The notes beneath the pieces are model-generated. The model saw only the letters and a list, made by a program, of their open reading frames with translations. It was not told the DNA's origin and did no database searches. This document shows positions 1 through 8,595 of a stretch of DNA of 64,000 nt, piece after piece. Position numbers and translations under genes: made by a program. Origin of the DNA: Tessaracoccus flavus (GTDB taxonomy: Bacteria > Actinomycetota > Actinomycetes > Propionibacteriales > Propionibacteriaceae); the NCBI RefSeq assembly GCF_001997295.1, contig NZ_CP019605.1, positions 3,100,001 to 3,164,000 on the forward strand, given 5' to 3'. The first letter of the stretch is position 1. Every line of letters begins with the position of its first letter.

Positions 1-1667
1 CAGAACAGCAGTTTCCGCAGCGACACCTGACCCGCCAGCGGCGATACCTGCGTGATCGAGTGACCGCGGAAGTACAGCTCGCGAAGCACCGGCTGCACCG
101 TCCAGCCAGCAAGGCTCGCCACCGGCGAATCGCCCACGCTCAGCATGCGCAGGGATGGCTGGACCTGCATCCCACCCAGCTGGGTCACTCGACTGTTGGA
201 GGCGTCGAGCGACTGGAGCTTCGGCAGCGAGGGTAGGCCCGAGAGATCCGCCACCGACGTGTAGTCGATCTGCAACGTGTCCAGCGACGGCTGTGGGGCG
301 AACCCGGCGGTGGTCGTCAGCGGGTTGAACGACGCGTCGATGCGCGCCAGCAGCGGCATCGTCGGCAGGCCGGCCCACGAGGTGAGCTCGTTGTGGGTGA
401 TATTCAGGTAGGTGAGCGACGGCAGCGGCGGCAGGCCTGCGAAGGATGTCAGCCCGTTGCCACTGGCCACAAGGTCCTTCAAGATCGGCAGCGCCGGCAG
501 CCCCGCGAACGACGGCGTCTGCAGCCCGGACGCCTGGAGCAGCGTGAGCGACCCGAGCGACGGCATCCCCTCGAACGAGGTGATCGGGTTGTTGTTGAGG
601 TGGAGCGACGCCAGCTTCGGCAGCGACGGCATCCCGCGCAGGGTGCTGACCTGGCCGTCGCCGACCGACAGGAAGTCCAATTGACCCAGCGACGGCAGGG
701 TCGCCAGCGACGTGAGCAGGGTCTCCCGCGCGTCGAGGTGGGTCAGCGACGGGGTGTGCCGCAGCGGGCTGAGGTCGCTGACCGGGGTGTCCCACATGGT
801 CAACCTCGTCAGGGCCGGCAGGTGGGCCACCTCGGCGAGCGATGCGACGTTCGACGACTGAAGCCCGAGGAAGCTCACCTTCGCCTGGGGGGGCAGACCC
901 TTCAGACTCCCAAGCTCGGTGAAGGAGAAGTCTAGGCCGGTGAGGTTGGGCAGGTACGGCATCCCTTCCAGCGATCGCACGCCGGAGTAGCTGCAGTTCA
1001 GACGCGTCAGGCGGGCGGCGGCCTCGGCGTCGAAGTCTGCGGCCGTGCGCACCCCGGAGCGAAGCACAATGCAGCTCTTGAGCCCGGCGTCCTTGACCTG
1101 GCTGAGGTCGCGCGGCCATTCGGGGCCGGGCTCGGCCGGCGGCGTGGGCGTCGGTGTGGGCGTGGGGGCGGCCGCGGGCGGCGAGAACCGCACCATGTTG
1201 TTGAGAATCTCCTTGGTGACCCACCGGTACGAGGTGCCGCCCGACGCTGCACGCACGGACTCGACGACGCTCGCCTTGAGGAAGGTTCGGCAGCCGTTCT
1301 GGCCGGTCAGGGGGGTGTCGCACTCGGTGCGCCATGTGCGCCCGGCGTTGGTCCACGTACCGGTGTTGGCCAGCGGGTTGTCGCCCCACCCGGCGCGGGG
1401 CATCGGGGCGTAGGTGAGGTTGTTGAAGGCCCAGTCGGTCTCGGGCACGAAGCGGCCGTTGATGTAGGACACCACCGTGGCCATGATCTCGGTGCGGCAC
1501 CGCTTCGTCTGCGAGTACGGCTCGCACTCGGTGCTCCACAGGCGCCCGTTGATCTCATGGACGCCCGGCTCGAGGTAGACGTCGAGGGCGGCGGCGGGGG
1601 CTGCTGGGGCCAGCGGTGCGGCGGCGACCGCCACGAGCAGGGCCAGCGCGAGGCGGAGCTTCTTCAC
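1..1667 (-). CDS. Secreted leucine-rich-repeat protein with N-terminal duplicated Cys module (partial, C-terminus beyond window)
   Basis: A GTG start at 1667 opens a frame with no stop before the window edge, so at least 555 residues are encoded. The start is followed by KKLRLALALLVAVAAAPLAP, a Sec signal peptide. Residues of about 30-165 form two similar halves. The first carries NGRLWSTECEPYSQTKRC and FNNLTY; the second carries GRTWRTECDT, a second Cys nine residues on, and LNNMVRF. A PTPTPTPTP linker follows, then about a dozen LRRs of 22-24 residues (for example LPSLPKLASLHLNNNPITSF). The same N-terminal module occurs in the genes at 8596 and 30327. LRRs of this kind usually mediate surface binding; no partner can be inferred. 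Any anchor lies outside the window. Confidence 0.9.
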   Translation of the reverse strand, partial: MKKLRLALALLVAVAAAPLAPAAPAAALDVYLEPGVHEINGRLWSTECEPYSQTKRCRTEIMATVVSYINGRFVPETDWAFNNLTYAPMPRAGWGDNPLANTGTWTNAGRTWRTECDTPLTGQNGCRTFLKASVVESVRAASGGTSYRWVTKEILNNMVRFSPPAAAPTPTPTPTPPAEPGPEWPRDLSQVKDAGLKSCIVLRSGVRTAADFDAEAAARLTRLNCSYSGVRSLEGMPYLPNLTGLDFSFTELGSLKGLPPQAKVSFLGLQSSNVASLAEVAHLPALTRLTMWDTPVSDLSPLRHTPSLTHLDARETLLTSLATLPSLGQLDFLSVGDGQVSTLRGMPSLPKLASLHLNNNPITSFEGMPSLGSLTLLQASGLQTPSFAGLPALPILKDLVASGNGLTSFAGLPPLPSLTYLNITHNELTSWAGLPTMPLLARIDASFNPLTTTAGFAPQPSLDTLQIDYTSVADLSGLPSLPKLQSLDASNSRVTQLGGMQVQPSLRMLSVGDSPVASLAGWTVQPVLRELYFRGHSITQVSPLAGQVSLRKLLF

Positions 1668-1714
1668 GACCGAAAGCTACACCCCGCGCGGGCGTTCCCC
1701 GCAGTCGGGGACGA

Positions 1715-2239
1715 TCAGGCCTCGGCGAGGACCTCGGCCATGGCCTCGGGGCCCCAGCTCAGGATCTGTACCTGCGGGGAGGCGCTCAGCAGGACGGCGT
1801 TGCCGTGGCCCACGAAGACCCAGGTGTACTCGTTCGGCTGCGCGAACACCTCGTAGCCCGACTCCTCGGCGCTCTCGGTGACGGCCGTGATGACGGCGGA
1901 GGGGTCCTCGTCGATGATCATGACGTAGGCGGGCTGGGCGTCGCTGACCAGAGACTCCTCGGGGAGCTTGATGCCCTTCGGCACCTCGATCTCCTGCGGG
2001 CCCACCATGATCGTCTCGGTCTGCACGTCGCCCTCGAAGGTGATGGTGCCGTCGTCCTGCGTCTGAACGCCGCCCGGTTCAGTCGCATCCCCCGCGCCCG
2101 GGTCGGTGGGCTGCGAGGTGCCCTCGGCGGGGGCGCTGACTGTGGCGGTCGCGTCGGGCTGGGCGTCGTCGGGGGAGCAGGCGCTCAGCCCGACCAGGGC
2201 GAGGGCGGCGACTGCTGCAGCTGCGAGGCGAAACTTCAT
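1715..2239 (-). CDS. Putative lipoprotein of unknown function
   Basis: The predicted product has 174 residues and begins MKFRLAAAAVAALALVGLSAC. This is a lipoprotein signal with lipobox LSAC and Cys21 as the lipidation site. An Asp/Ala/Thr/Pro-rich linker follows, then a roughly 100-residue domain with no recognised motif. The longer upstream frame was rejected because it runs into mshB and skips the signal peptide. The start lies 10 nt after the mshB stop, so the two are probably cotranscribed. The function is unknown; attachment to the outer face of the membrane is inferred from the lipobox. Confidence 0.8.
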   Translation of the reverse strand: MKFRLAAAAVAALALVGLSACSPDDAQPDATATVSAPAEGTSQPTDPGAGDATEPGGVQTQDDGTITFEGDVQTETIMVGPQEIEVPKGIKLPEESLVSDAQPAYVMIIDEDPSAVITAVTESAEESGYEVFAQPNEYTWVFVGHGNAVLLSASPQVQILSWGPEAMAEVLAEA

Positions 2240-2249
2240 GGACAACACT

Positions 2250-3158
2250 TTACGTGGCTTCTGAGAAGTCGATTCCCTCGAAGACGTCGGTGGCCGGGCC
2301 GTCGCCGGGCGGGAACGGCTGACCGCTGCCCAGCAGATACGCCTCCCCGGCGCCGGGGAGCTCCTGCATGATCGAGTAGAACTGCCAGAACGGGTGCTCA
2401 AGGTTGACCTGGCTGCGGTGCGCGCCCAGCGCGGCGCGGCACTTCTCGAGCCACGGCGATGTCTCGACCACCGCGACGATCTGCGACGGGTCCGGCCCGA
2501 ACCGCTCAGTGGCGGCGTCCTCGTCGACACCCGGCCAGAGCTCAAGCCCGCGCTCCCGCGCGATGGCGTAGGCCTCCGCCCACTTGCTCGTGTTGTGGGT
2601 GTTCCACAGGACGCGGGAGACCTGCCAGGGCGCGCCCAGATCCGGGCGGTGCGACGGCGACGACGCCAGCTGCACGGCGTACATGAGCGTGCGGTGGGCC
2701 TGGATGTGGTCGGGATGCCCGTAGTTGCCGAACGGGTCGTAGGTGATGGCCACCTGGGGCCGCCGGCTTCGGATGACTTCGACGAGGTGGTTGGCGGCCT
2801 CCAGCAGGTCGGCTCGCCAGAAGGCGTTGTCGGGCATCTCGTCGGGCACCGCCGCGCGTCCGGTGTCGTCGGAGGTCATCCCGGAGTCGTGGTAGCGGCC
2901 GGGGCCGCCGAGGAAGAGGTGGTCGGTCACCCCCACGACGTCGAGGGCTGACTCCAGCTCGACCTGACGGTGCGCGCCGAGCTCGGCCGGCGAGAAGTGT
3001 GACCACTCCGGCAGCATGATCTCGCCGAGTTCGCCCAGCGTGCACGTGACGAGCGTGACGTGGGCCCCCTGGTCGAGGTAGCGCGCCATGGTGGCGACAG
3101 ACTGGCTCGATTCGTCGTCGGGGTGGGCGTGGACGAGAAGAAGTCGTTGCTGGGTCAC
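2250..3158 (-). CDS. mshB: N-acetyl-1-D-myo-inositol-2-amino-2-deoxy-glucopyranoside deacetylase, MshB
   Basis: This 302-residue LmbE/PIG-L-family zinc deacetylase fits MshB, which removes acetate from GlcNAc-Ins in mycothiol biosynthesis. The metal motif AHPDDE is at residues 11-16 (His12, Asp15) and the third ligand is in HPDH at 148-151. The segment LGGPGRYHDSGM near residue 83 resembles MshB more than the mycothiol S-conjugate amidase Mca. Length is normal. Mycothiol is the actinobacterial low-molecular-weight thiol, so this gene also supports the taxonomic placement. It leads a two-gene unit with the lipoprotein. Confidence 0.9.
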   Translation of the reverse strand: MTQQRLLLVHAHPDDESSQSVATMARYLDQGAHVTLVTCTLGELGEIMLPEWSHFSPAELGAHRQVELESALDVVGVTDHLFLGGPGRYHDSGMTSDDTGRAAVPDEMPDNAFWRADLLEAANHLVEVIRSRRPQVAITYDPFGNYGHPDHIQAHRTLMYAVQLASSPSHRPDLGAPWQVSRVLWNTHNTSKWAEAYAIARERGLELWPGVDEDAATERFGPDPSQIVAVVETSPWLEKCRAALGAHRSQVNLEHPFWQFYSIMQELPGAGEAYLLGSGQPFPPGDGPATDVFEGIDFSEAT

Positions 3159-3244
3159 GTGGATCAGTCTAACGGTCGTCCCGGTTTCAACTAATTCGCG
3201 CGACGGCGGGGGCGCGAGGCACCGCGGGTTTGGCCTGTCAGGTT

Positions 3245-3303
3245 GCGAGCCCTTCGATACACGGCCGCTCGTTCCTCGCGGTCGTTACTCAGGGAGACGG
3301 TGG
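3245..3303. repeat. Family B palindromic repeat, half copy
   Basis: The sequence CCTTCGATACACGGCCGCTC followed by GTTCCTCGCGGTCG and TTACTCAGGGAGACGG matches copies at 33125, 39921 and 54976. It overlaps the 3' end of the ribbon-helix-helix gene. Confidence 0.75.
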
Positions 3304-3521
3304 TGACCTTTCCCGCTCGGGGAACGGGGCTGTGCTGGCGGGCGGCCGCGTTTCGGGAGCGGGGCCGCGTCCTTGGGGGCGCGCCCGGCCTTCTTGAGCG
3401 CGTCCCGCAGCACCACCTCGATCTGGGCGTTGACCGAGCGCAAATCGTCGGCAGCCCAGCGGGCGAGCGCGTCGTGCACCGCCGGGTCCAACCGGAGCAG
3501 CACCGCCTTACGCTCGCCCAT
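3285..3521 (-). CDS. Small ribbon-helix-helix (Arc/HicB-like) DNA-binding protein
   Basis: The product has 78 residues. The N-terminal half, beginning MGERKAVLLRLDPAVHDALA and continuing to RSVNAQIEVVLRDAL, has the strand-helix-helix pattern of Arc/CopG/HicB antitoxin-type repressors. The C-terminal tail is Pro/Lys/Arg-rich. It starts 32 nt after the stop of the SPFH gene, so it should be in that operon. No toxin-like partner is adjacent, so a regulatory role is more likely than a classical toxin-antitoxin pair. The palindrome at 4556-4582 is a plausible binding site (inference). Its 3' end overlaps a family B repeat, so the Pro-rich tail may be repeat-derived. Confidence 0.75.
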   Translation of the reverse strand: MGERKAVLLRLDPAVHDALARWAADDLRSVNAQIEVVLRDALKKAGRAPKDAAPLPKRGRPPAQPRSPSGKGHHRLPE

Positions 3522-3553
3522 CAGAGCCCCTCGGGCAGGTCACAGCGCATCGC

Positions 3554-4540
3554 TCACGTGTACAGCGACCCGGTGTTGACCACCGGGGTGACGCGCGACT
3601 CGCTGGTGAGGACCACGAGCAGGTTGGACACCATCGCGGCCTTGCGCTCCTCGTCGAGGGAGACGACGTTCTTCTCCTCGAGGCGCTCGAGCGCGTTCTC
3701 GACCATGGACACCGCGCCCTCGACGATCTTCTCGCGGGCCGCGATGATCGCGGACGCCTGCTGGCGCTGAAGCATCGCCTGGGCGATCTCCGGCGCGTAG
3801 GCGAGCGAGGAGATGCGGGTCTCCACCACCTCGAGGCCGGCGATCGCGATGCGCGCGGCCACCTCGTCGGCGAGTTCGTCGGCCACCAGCTCGGTGGAAC
3901 CGCGGAGGCTCTCCTCGCCGGGGCCTGCGTAGTCGTAGGGGTGGGTGGTGGCGACGTGGCGCAGTGCCGATTCCGACTGCACCGCGACGAACTCGTCGTA
4001 CTGCTCGACGGCGAACACCGACTTGGCGGTGTCGGCCACCTGCCACACGACGATCGCGGCGATGTTGACCGGGTTGCCGTCGGCGTCGTTGACCTTGAGC
4101 TCGTTGGTCTCGAAGTTGCGAACCTTCACCGAGACCTTCTTCTTCGTGGTGAAGGGGACGGTCATCAGCAGGCCGGCCCGGCGGATGGTGCCGATGTAGC
4201 GACCGAAGAACTGGATGACCTTGGTGTCGCCGGGGCTGATGATCGTCAGCGACGAGAACATCACCAACGCCAGGAGGAACAGAAGGATCGCCAGGAACAT
4301 CCGCAGCCCGCCGGCGTCCCCGACGTCGAGCGCCATCGCGGCGACGACGAACTGCCAGGAGGCGAGGCCGAGGACCACCAGGGCGACGAAGAACGCCAGG
4401 ATGCCGTCGATGTACCAGGCCTTCTTCTCCTCAATGTCGACGCGGGCACCCTCGCGCCCGACGGGACGAACGGAGGTGTTGCCGCCCACGGAGTCGCCGT
4501 CGAGATCGGTGCTGGGATCGGGTGTCTGGGGAAGAGTCAC
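3554..4540 (-). CDS. SPFH (stomatin/flotillin-like) membrane protein
   Basis: The product has 328 residues. After a polar N-terminus there are two hydrophobic segments (about 45-67 and 82-100). An SPFH/Band 7 domain follows, beginning near TIISPGDTKVIQFFGRYIGT, and then an Ala/Glu-rich helical region including YAPEIAQAMLQRQQASAI. SPFH proteins organise membrane microdomains and scaffold oligomeric rings. The start is GTG at 4540 with AAAGGACC upstream. The gene is divergent from the MFS transporter and followed by the RHH gene. No NfeD partner is present, which argues against the classical slipin operon. Confidence 0.85.
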   Translation of the reverse strand: MTLPQTPDPSTDLDGDSVGGNTSVRPVGREGARVDIEEKKAWYIDGILAFFVALVVLGLASWQFVVAAMALDVGDAGGLRMFLAILLFLLALVMFSSLTIISPGDTKVIQFFGRYIGTIRRAGLLMTVPFTTKKKVSVKVRNFETNELKVNDADGNPVNIAAIVVWQVADTAKSVFAVEQYDEFVAVQSESALRHVATTHPYDYAGPGEESLRGSTELVADELADEVAARIAIAGLEVVETRISSLAYAPEIAQAMLQRQQASAIIAAREKIVEGAVSMVENALERLEEKNVVSLDEERKAAMVSNLLVVLTSESRVTPVVNTGSLYT

Positions 4541-4555
4541 GATGGTCCTTTCAAT

Positions 4556-4582
4556 AAAGTGTAATCAATATGATATCACTTT
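4556..4582. promoter_or_regulatory. AT-rich 27-bp palindrome, candidate operator/promoter of the SPFH-RHH operon
   Basis: The arms are AAAGTG at 4556-4561 and CACTTT at 4577-4582, with inner matching ATCA and TGAT around a 3-bp centre. It lies 16 nt upstream of the SPFH GTG, in an AT-rich island that stands out from the surrounding GC-rich DNA. Position and symmetry suggest an operator, possibly for the RHH protein of the same operon; this is inference. Confidence 0.5.
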
Positions 4583-4628
4583 ACGGGCCGGGTGTGTGCA
4601 CGTCCGTGCCCTGTCCTAGGCTCTGGCT

Positions 4629-5942
4629 GTGACCACCAGCGAATCCGTCTACACCGCCCTTGTGCACCGTTCCTCGGCCGCCGACGAGTCGATCGCCGAG
4701 GAGGACCGCAGCACCGTGGCCCGCAACGGGCTACGGATCGTGGGCGCGAGCGCGCTGCAGGCGTCGGGGGATCAGGCGACGAAGGCGTCGACGGTGCTGC
4801 CCTGGCTGCTCCACGCCCTCGGGGCCCCTGCTGCCCTCATCGGGTTGCTCGTCCCGATCCGGGAGTCGGGCTCGATGCTCCCGCAGGCATTCCTCACCCC
4901 GATCGTGATGCGCTACCGGCAGCGCAAGTGGGTGGTCGTCGTCGGTCACGCGGTGCAGGCCGCCTCGGTCGCCGTGATGACGCTCATCGCCGCCGTCGGC
5001 TCCGGCCTCTGGGCGGGGGTCGGCATCGTCGGTGCGCTGGCGGTGTTCTCGCTGGGCCGCTGCCTGACCTCGATCGCCTCGAAGGATGTCCTGGGGCGGA
5101 CCTTGCCGAAGGGCGAGCGCGGCCAGGTCAACGGACTGGCCACCACCGCCTCGGGGATCGTGGCGATCACGCTCGGGCTGGGCCTCCGTCTGCTGGGCGG
5201 CCAACAACTGGAGGCGACGCAGCTCGCCTGGGTGCTCGGCGGAGCGGCCGCGCTGTGGGTGCTCGCGGCGGTGCTGTACGCGCAGGTCGAGGAGCCCGAC
5301 GACGACGCCTCGGCCGACGGCGAGAGCGACGGCTCGTGGGCCGCGCTGAGGCTCCTGCGCGACGACCGGGACTTCCGCCGCTTCGTCACCACCCGCAGCT
5401 TCCTCCTCGTCTCCGCCCTGGCGCCACCGTTCATCGTCTCCATGTCGGCGTCGTCGGGCGCCGACGCCGTCGTCGGACTGGGTGGCTTCGTCGTTGCGTC
5501 GGGGGTGGCGTCGATCATCGGCGGGCGGCTGTTCGGCCGGATGGCCGACCGCTCCAGCCGCCGTCTCATGGCCTTCGGTGCGGCGGCGTCGGCGGCGGTG
5601 GTGCTGCTGATCGTCGGCATCGTCGCGCTCCCGGGATTCTCGGGGGAGACGACCGTCGGCACCCTCGTGCTCGTCGTCGGGTACTTCCTGCTGACCCTCC
5701 TGCACACCGGTGTGCGGGTGGGGCGCAAGACCTACATCGTCGACATGGCGGAGGGGGATCAGCGGACGCTGTACGTCGCCGTCTCCAACACGGCGATGGG
5801 CATCATCCTGCTGGTGGTCGGGGCGATCAGCTCGGCGATCGCGCTGCTCGGCACGGTCTGGGCTCTGGTGTTCCTGGCCGCCCTGGGAGCCCTCGGTGCC
5901 GTCTGGGGCTGGCGGCTCCCCGAGGTGTCTCAGGGGTCCTGA
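4629..5942 (+). CDS. MFS transporter
   Basis: The product has 437 residues from GTG 4629. It is an integral membrane protein with about 11-12 hydrophobic segments and a charged central loop near residues 225-245 (VEEPDDDASADGESDGSW) separating two halves, the usual MFS layout. The substrate cannot be told. The N-terminal 30 residues are polar and acidic. It is divergent from the SPFH operon across an 88-bp gap, and its stop lies just before a block of family A repeats that may end transcription. Confidence 0.8.
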   Translation: MTTSESVYTALVHRSSAADESIAEEDRSTVARNGLRIVGASALQASGDQATKASTVLPWLLHALGAPAALIGLLVPIRESGSMLPQAFLTPIVMRYRQRKWVVVVGHAVQAASVAVMTLIAAVGSGLWAGVGIVGALAVFSLGRCLTSIASKDVLGRTLPKGERGQVNGLATTASGIVAITLGLGLRLLGGQQLEATQLAWVLGGAAALWVLAAVLYAQVEEPDDDASADGESDGSWAALRLLRDDRDFRRFVTTRSFLLVSALAPPFIVSMSASSGADAVVGLGGFVVASGVASIIGGRLFGRMADRSSRRLMAFGAAASAAVVLLIVGIVALPGFSGETTVGTLVLVVGYFLLTLLHTGVRVGRKTYIVDMAEGDQRTLYVAVSNTAMGIILLVVGAISSAIALLGTVWALVFLAALGALGAVWGWRLPEVSQGS

Positions 5943-5949
5943 CCACTCG

Positions 5950-6428
5950 GCCCTTGAGCTTGTCGCCTCGTGCTCCCTGAGCTTGTCGGCTCGTGCTCCC
6001 TGAGCTTGTCGAAGGGTTACGGCCCCGACCGTGGTCGCCGCCCTTGTGGTCGGGGGCGGCGGTAGGTAGCGAGGTCGTTACCCTTCGACGGACGTTCCTC
6101 GCGCAGGCGCTCGTCACTGCTCAGGGACCACCCTTCGACGGACGTTCCTTAGCTCTTGCGCTCGTCACTGCTCAGGGGTCAAGGTCCCTGAGCTTGTCGA
6201 AGGGTTACGCCCGTGAGTGTGGTCGCCGCCCTTGTGGTCGGGGGCGGCGGTAGGTGGCGAGGCCGTTACCCTTCGACGGACGGGCTGCTCGCTGCGCTCG
6301 CCGGCCCTGCTCAGGGACCACCCTTCGACGGACGTTCCTTAGCTCTTGCGCTCGTCACTGCTCAGGGATCGATTCGAGCGCTCGCCGGCCCTGCTCAGGG
6401 ATCGGGGAAACATCAGGGACATTGCTCA
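5950..6428. repeat. Family A palindromic repeat cluster
   Basis: This gene-free block holds about two core copies plus extra end units. The core reads, in order, CCCTGAGCTTGTCGAAGGG, TTACGGCC, a GC palindrome of the form CGCCGCCCTTGTGGTCGGGG, GTTACCCTTCGACGGACG and a TGCTCAGGG end. The outer ends and the inner GTCGAAGGGTTAC/GTTACCCTTCGAC are inverted repeats. Left end units are tandemly repeated at 5953-6015 with TCGTGCT spacers. Confidence 0.9.
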
Positions 6429-6504
6429 GGTGCCACTCCTGGCTGGGCGCTTAAGCTCGCCGAGAGCGCGGTGATTCTGCCGCCTGCTGGACAGGAGCGG
6501 ACCC

Positions 6505-7254
6505 ATGCCCGACAACATCACCCGACCCACCGACTCGTCGGTGGACGAGTTCCTCGACTCCGTCACTGAGCGCCGTCGCCACGAGGCACGAGCGCTGATC
6601 GACATGATGCGCGACATCTCTGGTGAGCAGCCGGTGCTGTGGGGCTCATCGATCATCGGCTTCGGCACGGAGCACTACCGCTACGACACCGGCCGCGAGG
6701 GTGACCAGCCGGGGATCGGATTCAGCCCGCGGAAGGCGTCCATCACGATCTACTTCTCCGAGGGTTTCGAGCACTACGGCGACGAACTCTCCCGCCTCGG
6801 GAAGCACCGCGCCAGCGTCTCGTGTCTCTACCTGAACAAGCTGGCCGACGTCGATCTGGACGTCCTGCGATCCATGCTCGAGGCCTCCTGGCACAAGCAA
6901 CACGAACCGCTCGCCAAGCCCACCACGGTCGACGAGTACATCGCGCAGGTGCCCGACGCGGCGCGCGAGAAGTTCGACGACCTCCGCGCCCTCGTCCGCG
7001 GCCAACTGCCCGAGGCGGAGGAGACGCTGAGCTACGGAATCGTCGGTTACCGCACCGGCAAGGGCCGGGCGCGGGTGTACATCTCGGGGTTCAAGGACCA
7101 CGTGGCGATCTACCCGGTGCCCAGCGACGAGTCGCTCCCCCAGGAGCTCAGAGCGCACATCCACGGCAAGGGATCGATCTGGTTCGCGCTCGACGAGCCG
7201 CTGCCAACCGGCCTCATCCGGCGGACGGTCGCCGCACTGGTGGAAGGCCGGTGA
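6505..7254 (+). CDS. Tandem DUF1801-domain protein
   Basis: The product has 249 residues. Two copies of a DUF1801-like (YdhG/YjhX-type) domain appear fused. The first spans about residues 9-125 and includes GSSIIGFGTEHYRY and KASITIYFSEGF. The second spans about 140-248 and includes LSYGIVGYRTGKGRARVYIS and FKDHVAIYP. Single-domain members are about 110-140 residues long. No enzyme activity is established for this family. ATG 6505 sits at the end of the repeat block. The stop overlaps the next gene by 4 bp (GTGA), so the two are translationally coupled. Confidence 0.8.
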   Translation: MPDNITRPTDSSVDEFLDSVTERRRHEARALIDMMRDISGEQPVLWGSSIIGFGTEHYRYDTGREGDQPGIGFSPRKASITIYFSEGFEHYGDELSRLGKHRASVSCLYLNKLADVDLDVLRSMLEASWHKQHEPLAKPTTVDEYIAQVPDAAREKFDDLRALVRGQLPEAEETLSYGIVGYRTGKGRARVYISGFKDHVAIYPVPSDESLPQELRAHIHGKGSIWFALDEPLPTGLIRRTVAALVEGR

Positions 7255-7841
7255 GCGCCCGCGCTGCCGCGCTCGCCCTTGGCGGGGGGCTCGTTGCCGG
7301 GGTCGTGATGTCGTTCGGGCAGACGGTGGCACCCGAGCCCATTGCGCCGCTCTTCAACTCCGCCGCTCCGGTGGTTGCCCTCGCCGCCGCCGTGGCGCTG
7401 GCCGGCCGGGGAGCCCTCACCCACGTGCTTTTCGGCGCGTCCGCAGGACCCCTGGCCATGGTCGGCTACTACGCCACCACCCACCTGAGGGGTTTCGGGG
7501 TCAGCCTGCAGATGGTGGCGTTCTGGTCGGTGGCCGGCGTCGTCAGCGGGGCGGCGATGGGGCTGGCCGTCTGGGCGCTCCGACGCCGAGCTGCTCCGGC
7601 GTGGCGCGTGCCAGCCGCGGCCCTGTTTCCGGGCGTCGCGATCGGCGAGGCTGCCCACGGCCTGGTGCGCATTTCGGACACGACCCCAGCGGCCTACTGG
7701 GCAGGGCTGGCTCTGCTCGGTGCCGTGATTCTCGCGTGGCTCGCACGATCGTTCCTGGACACCACGCTGCAGAGGACGCTGGCCGTCGGGTTCACAGCGG
7801 CCGCGGCCGCCGCGCTCTTCGTCCTCTACGGCGTTGCCTGA
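7251..7841 (+). CDS. Small integral membrane protein (DUF6518-like)
   Basis: The product has 196 residues from GTG 7251, which overlaps the preceding stop. There are about six hydrophobic segments, including ALALGGGLVAGVVMSFGQTV at the N-terminus, and a short basic loop (LRRRAAPAWR). No transport motif is recognised. The DUF6518 assignment rests on overall pattern (N-terminal GxxxGxxxSFGQ) and is tentative. The longer frame from 6822 was rejected because it lies inside the DUF1801 gene. The gap to the next gene is only 43 nt, so the three genes may form one operon. Confidence 0.7.
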   Translation: MSARAAALALGGGLVAGVVMSFGQTVAPEPIAPLFNSAAPVVALAAAVALAGRGALTHVLFGASAGPLAMVGYYATTHLRGFGVSLQMVAFWSVAGVVSGAAMGLAVWALRRRAAPAWRVPAAALFPGVAIGEAAHGLVRISDTTPAAYWAGLALLGAVILAWLARSFLDTTLQRTLAVGFTAAAAAALFVLYGVA

Positions 7842-7884
7842 ACCCGTGCCCGCAGATCGGCAGCGCGCTCGTAGACTGCCGCCC

Positions 7885-8505
7885 GTGACCCAGACCACTG
7901 CCGACGGCCTCCGACGCGCCGTCCTCATCGTCGCTGCCCTCAACCTCGCCTACTTCTTCGTCGAGGCCGGGGTGGCGATCAACATCGGCTCGGTGTCACT
8001 GTACGCCGACTCCGTCGACTTCCTCGAGGACACCGCCGTCAACCTCCTCATCTTCCTTGCCCTGGGGTGGCCGCTGGCGCGCCGGGCGACGATGGGCAAG
8101 GTGATGGCGGTGGTCATCCTCATCCCCGCCGTCGCAGCGCTCTGGCAGGCGATCGTCAAGTTCCAGCGGCCCGACGCGCCCGATCCGCTGTCGCTCATCC
8201 TGACCGCGGGGGGAGCGGTGGTGGTCAACACCATCTGTTCTGTCATTCTGCTGCGGCACCGCGAGCACGGGGGGTCCATGACGCGGGCCGCCTGGCTGGC
8301 CGCCCGCAACGACGTCATCATCAACATCGGCATCATCGTCGTCGGCGTCATCACGTTGTTCCTCGTCCGCAACGGGTGGCCCGACCTCATCCTGGGCCTG
8401 GGCATCATCGCGCTCAACGCCCGCGCCGCGCGAGAGGTGTGGGAGGTTGCCGAGGAGGAGAACCTCGCGGCCAAGGCGCTGGCGGGCGACATCGACGACG
8501 ACTAA
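7885..8505 (+). CDS. Cation diffusion facilitator-like transporter, compact
   Basis: The product has 206 residues from GTG 7885. The first helices contain LNLAYFFVEAGVAINIGSVS and YADSVDFLEDTAVNLLIF, which match the CDF-family pattern with Asp residues in helix II. A later segment with ARNDVIINIGIIVVGV resembles helix V, whose HxxxD-type pair binds metal. It lacks the cytoplasmic C-terminal domain of full-length CDF proteins, which usually exceed 280 residues. Metal efflux is likely, but the ion is unknown. Confidence 0.7.
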   Translation: MTQTTADGLRRAVLIVAALNLAYFFVEAGVAINIGSVSLYADSVDFLEDTAVNLLIFLALGWPLARRATMGKVMAVVILIPAVAALWQAIVKFQRPDAPDPLSLILTAGGAVVVNTICSVILLRHREHGGSMTRAAWLAARNDVIINIGIIVVGVITLFLVRNGWPDLILGLGIIALNARAAREVWEVAEEENLAAKALAGDIDDD

Positions 8506-8595
8506 CCGGTCCCTTGGCCGACAGGCCGGTGTGACACGCGACTGCCGCAGCCTCCCTCACCTAGTCTGAAGGCTCGCGGACGAGAGGGATGGATC

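Noticed and set aside
393-935. Plus-strand 180-residue frame
   Set aside because: It is antisense to the LRR gene, and its Arg/Gln-rich pattern reflects the GC-rich complement. The minus frame has a signal peptide and clear repeats.
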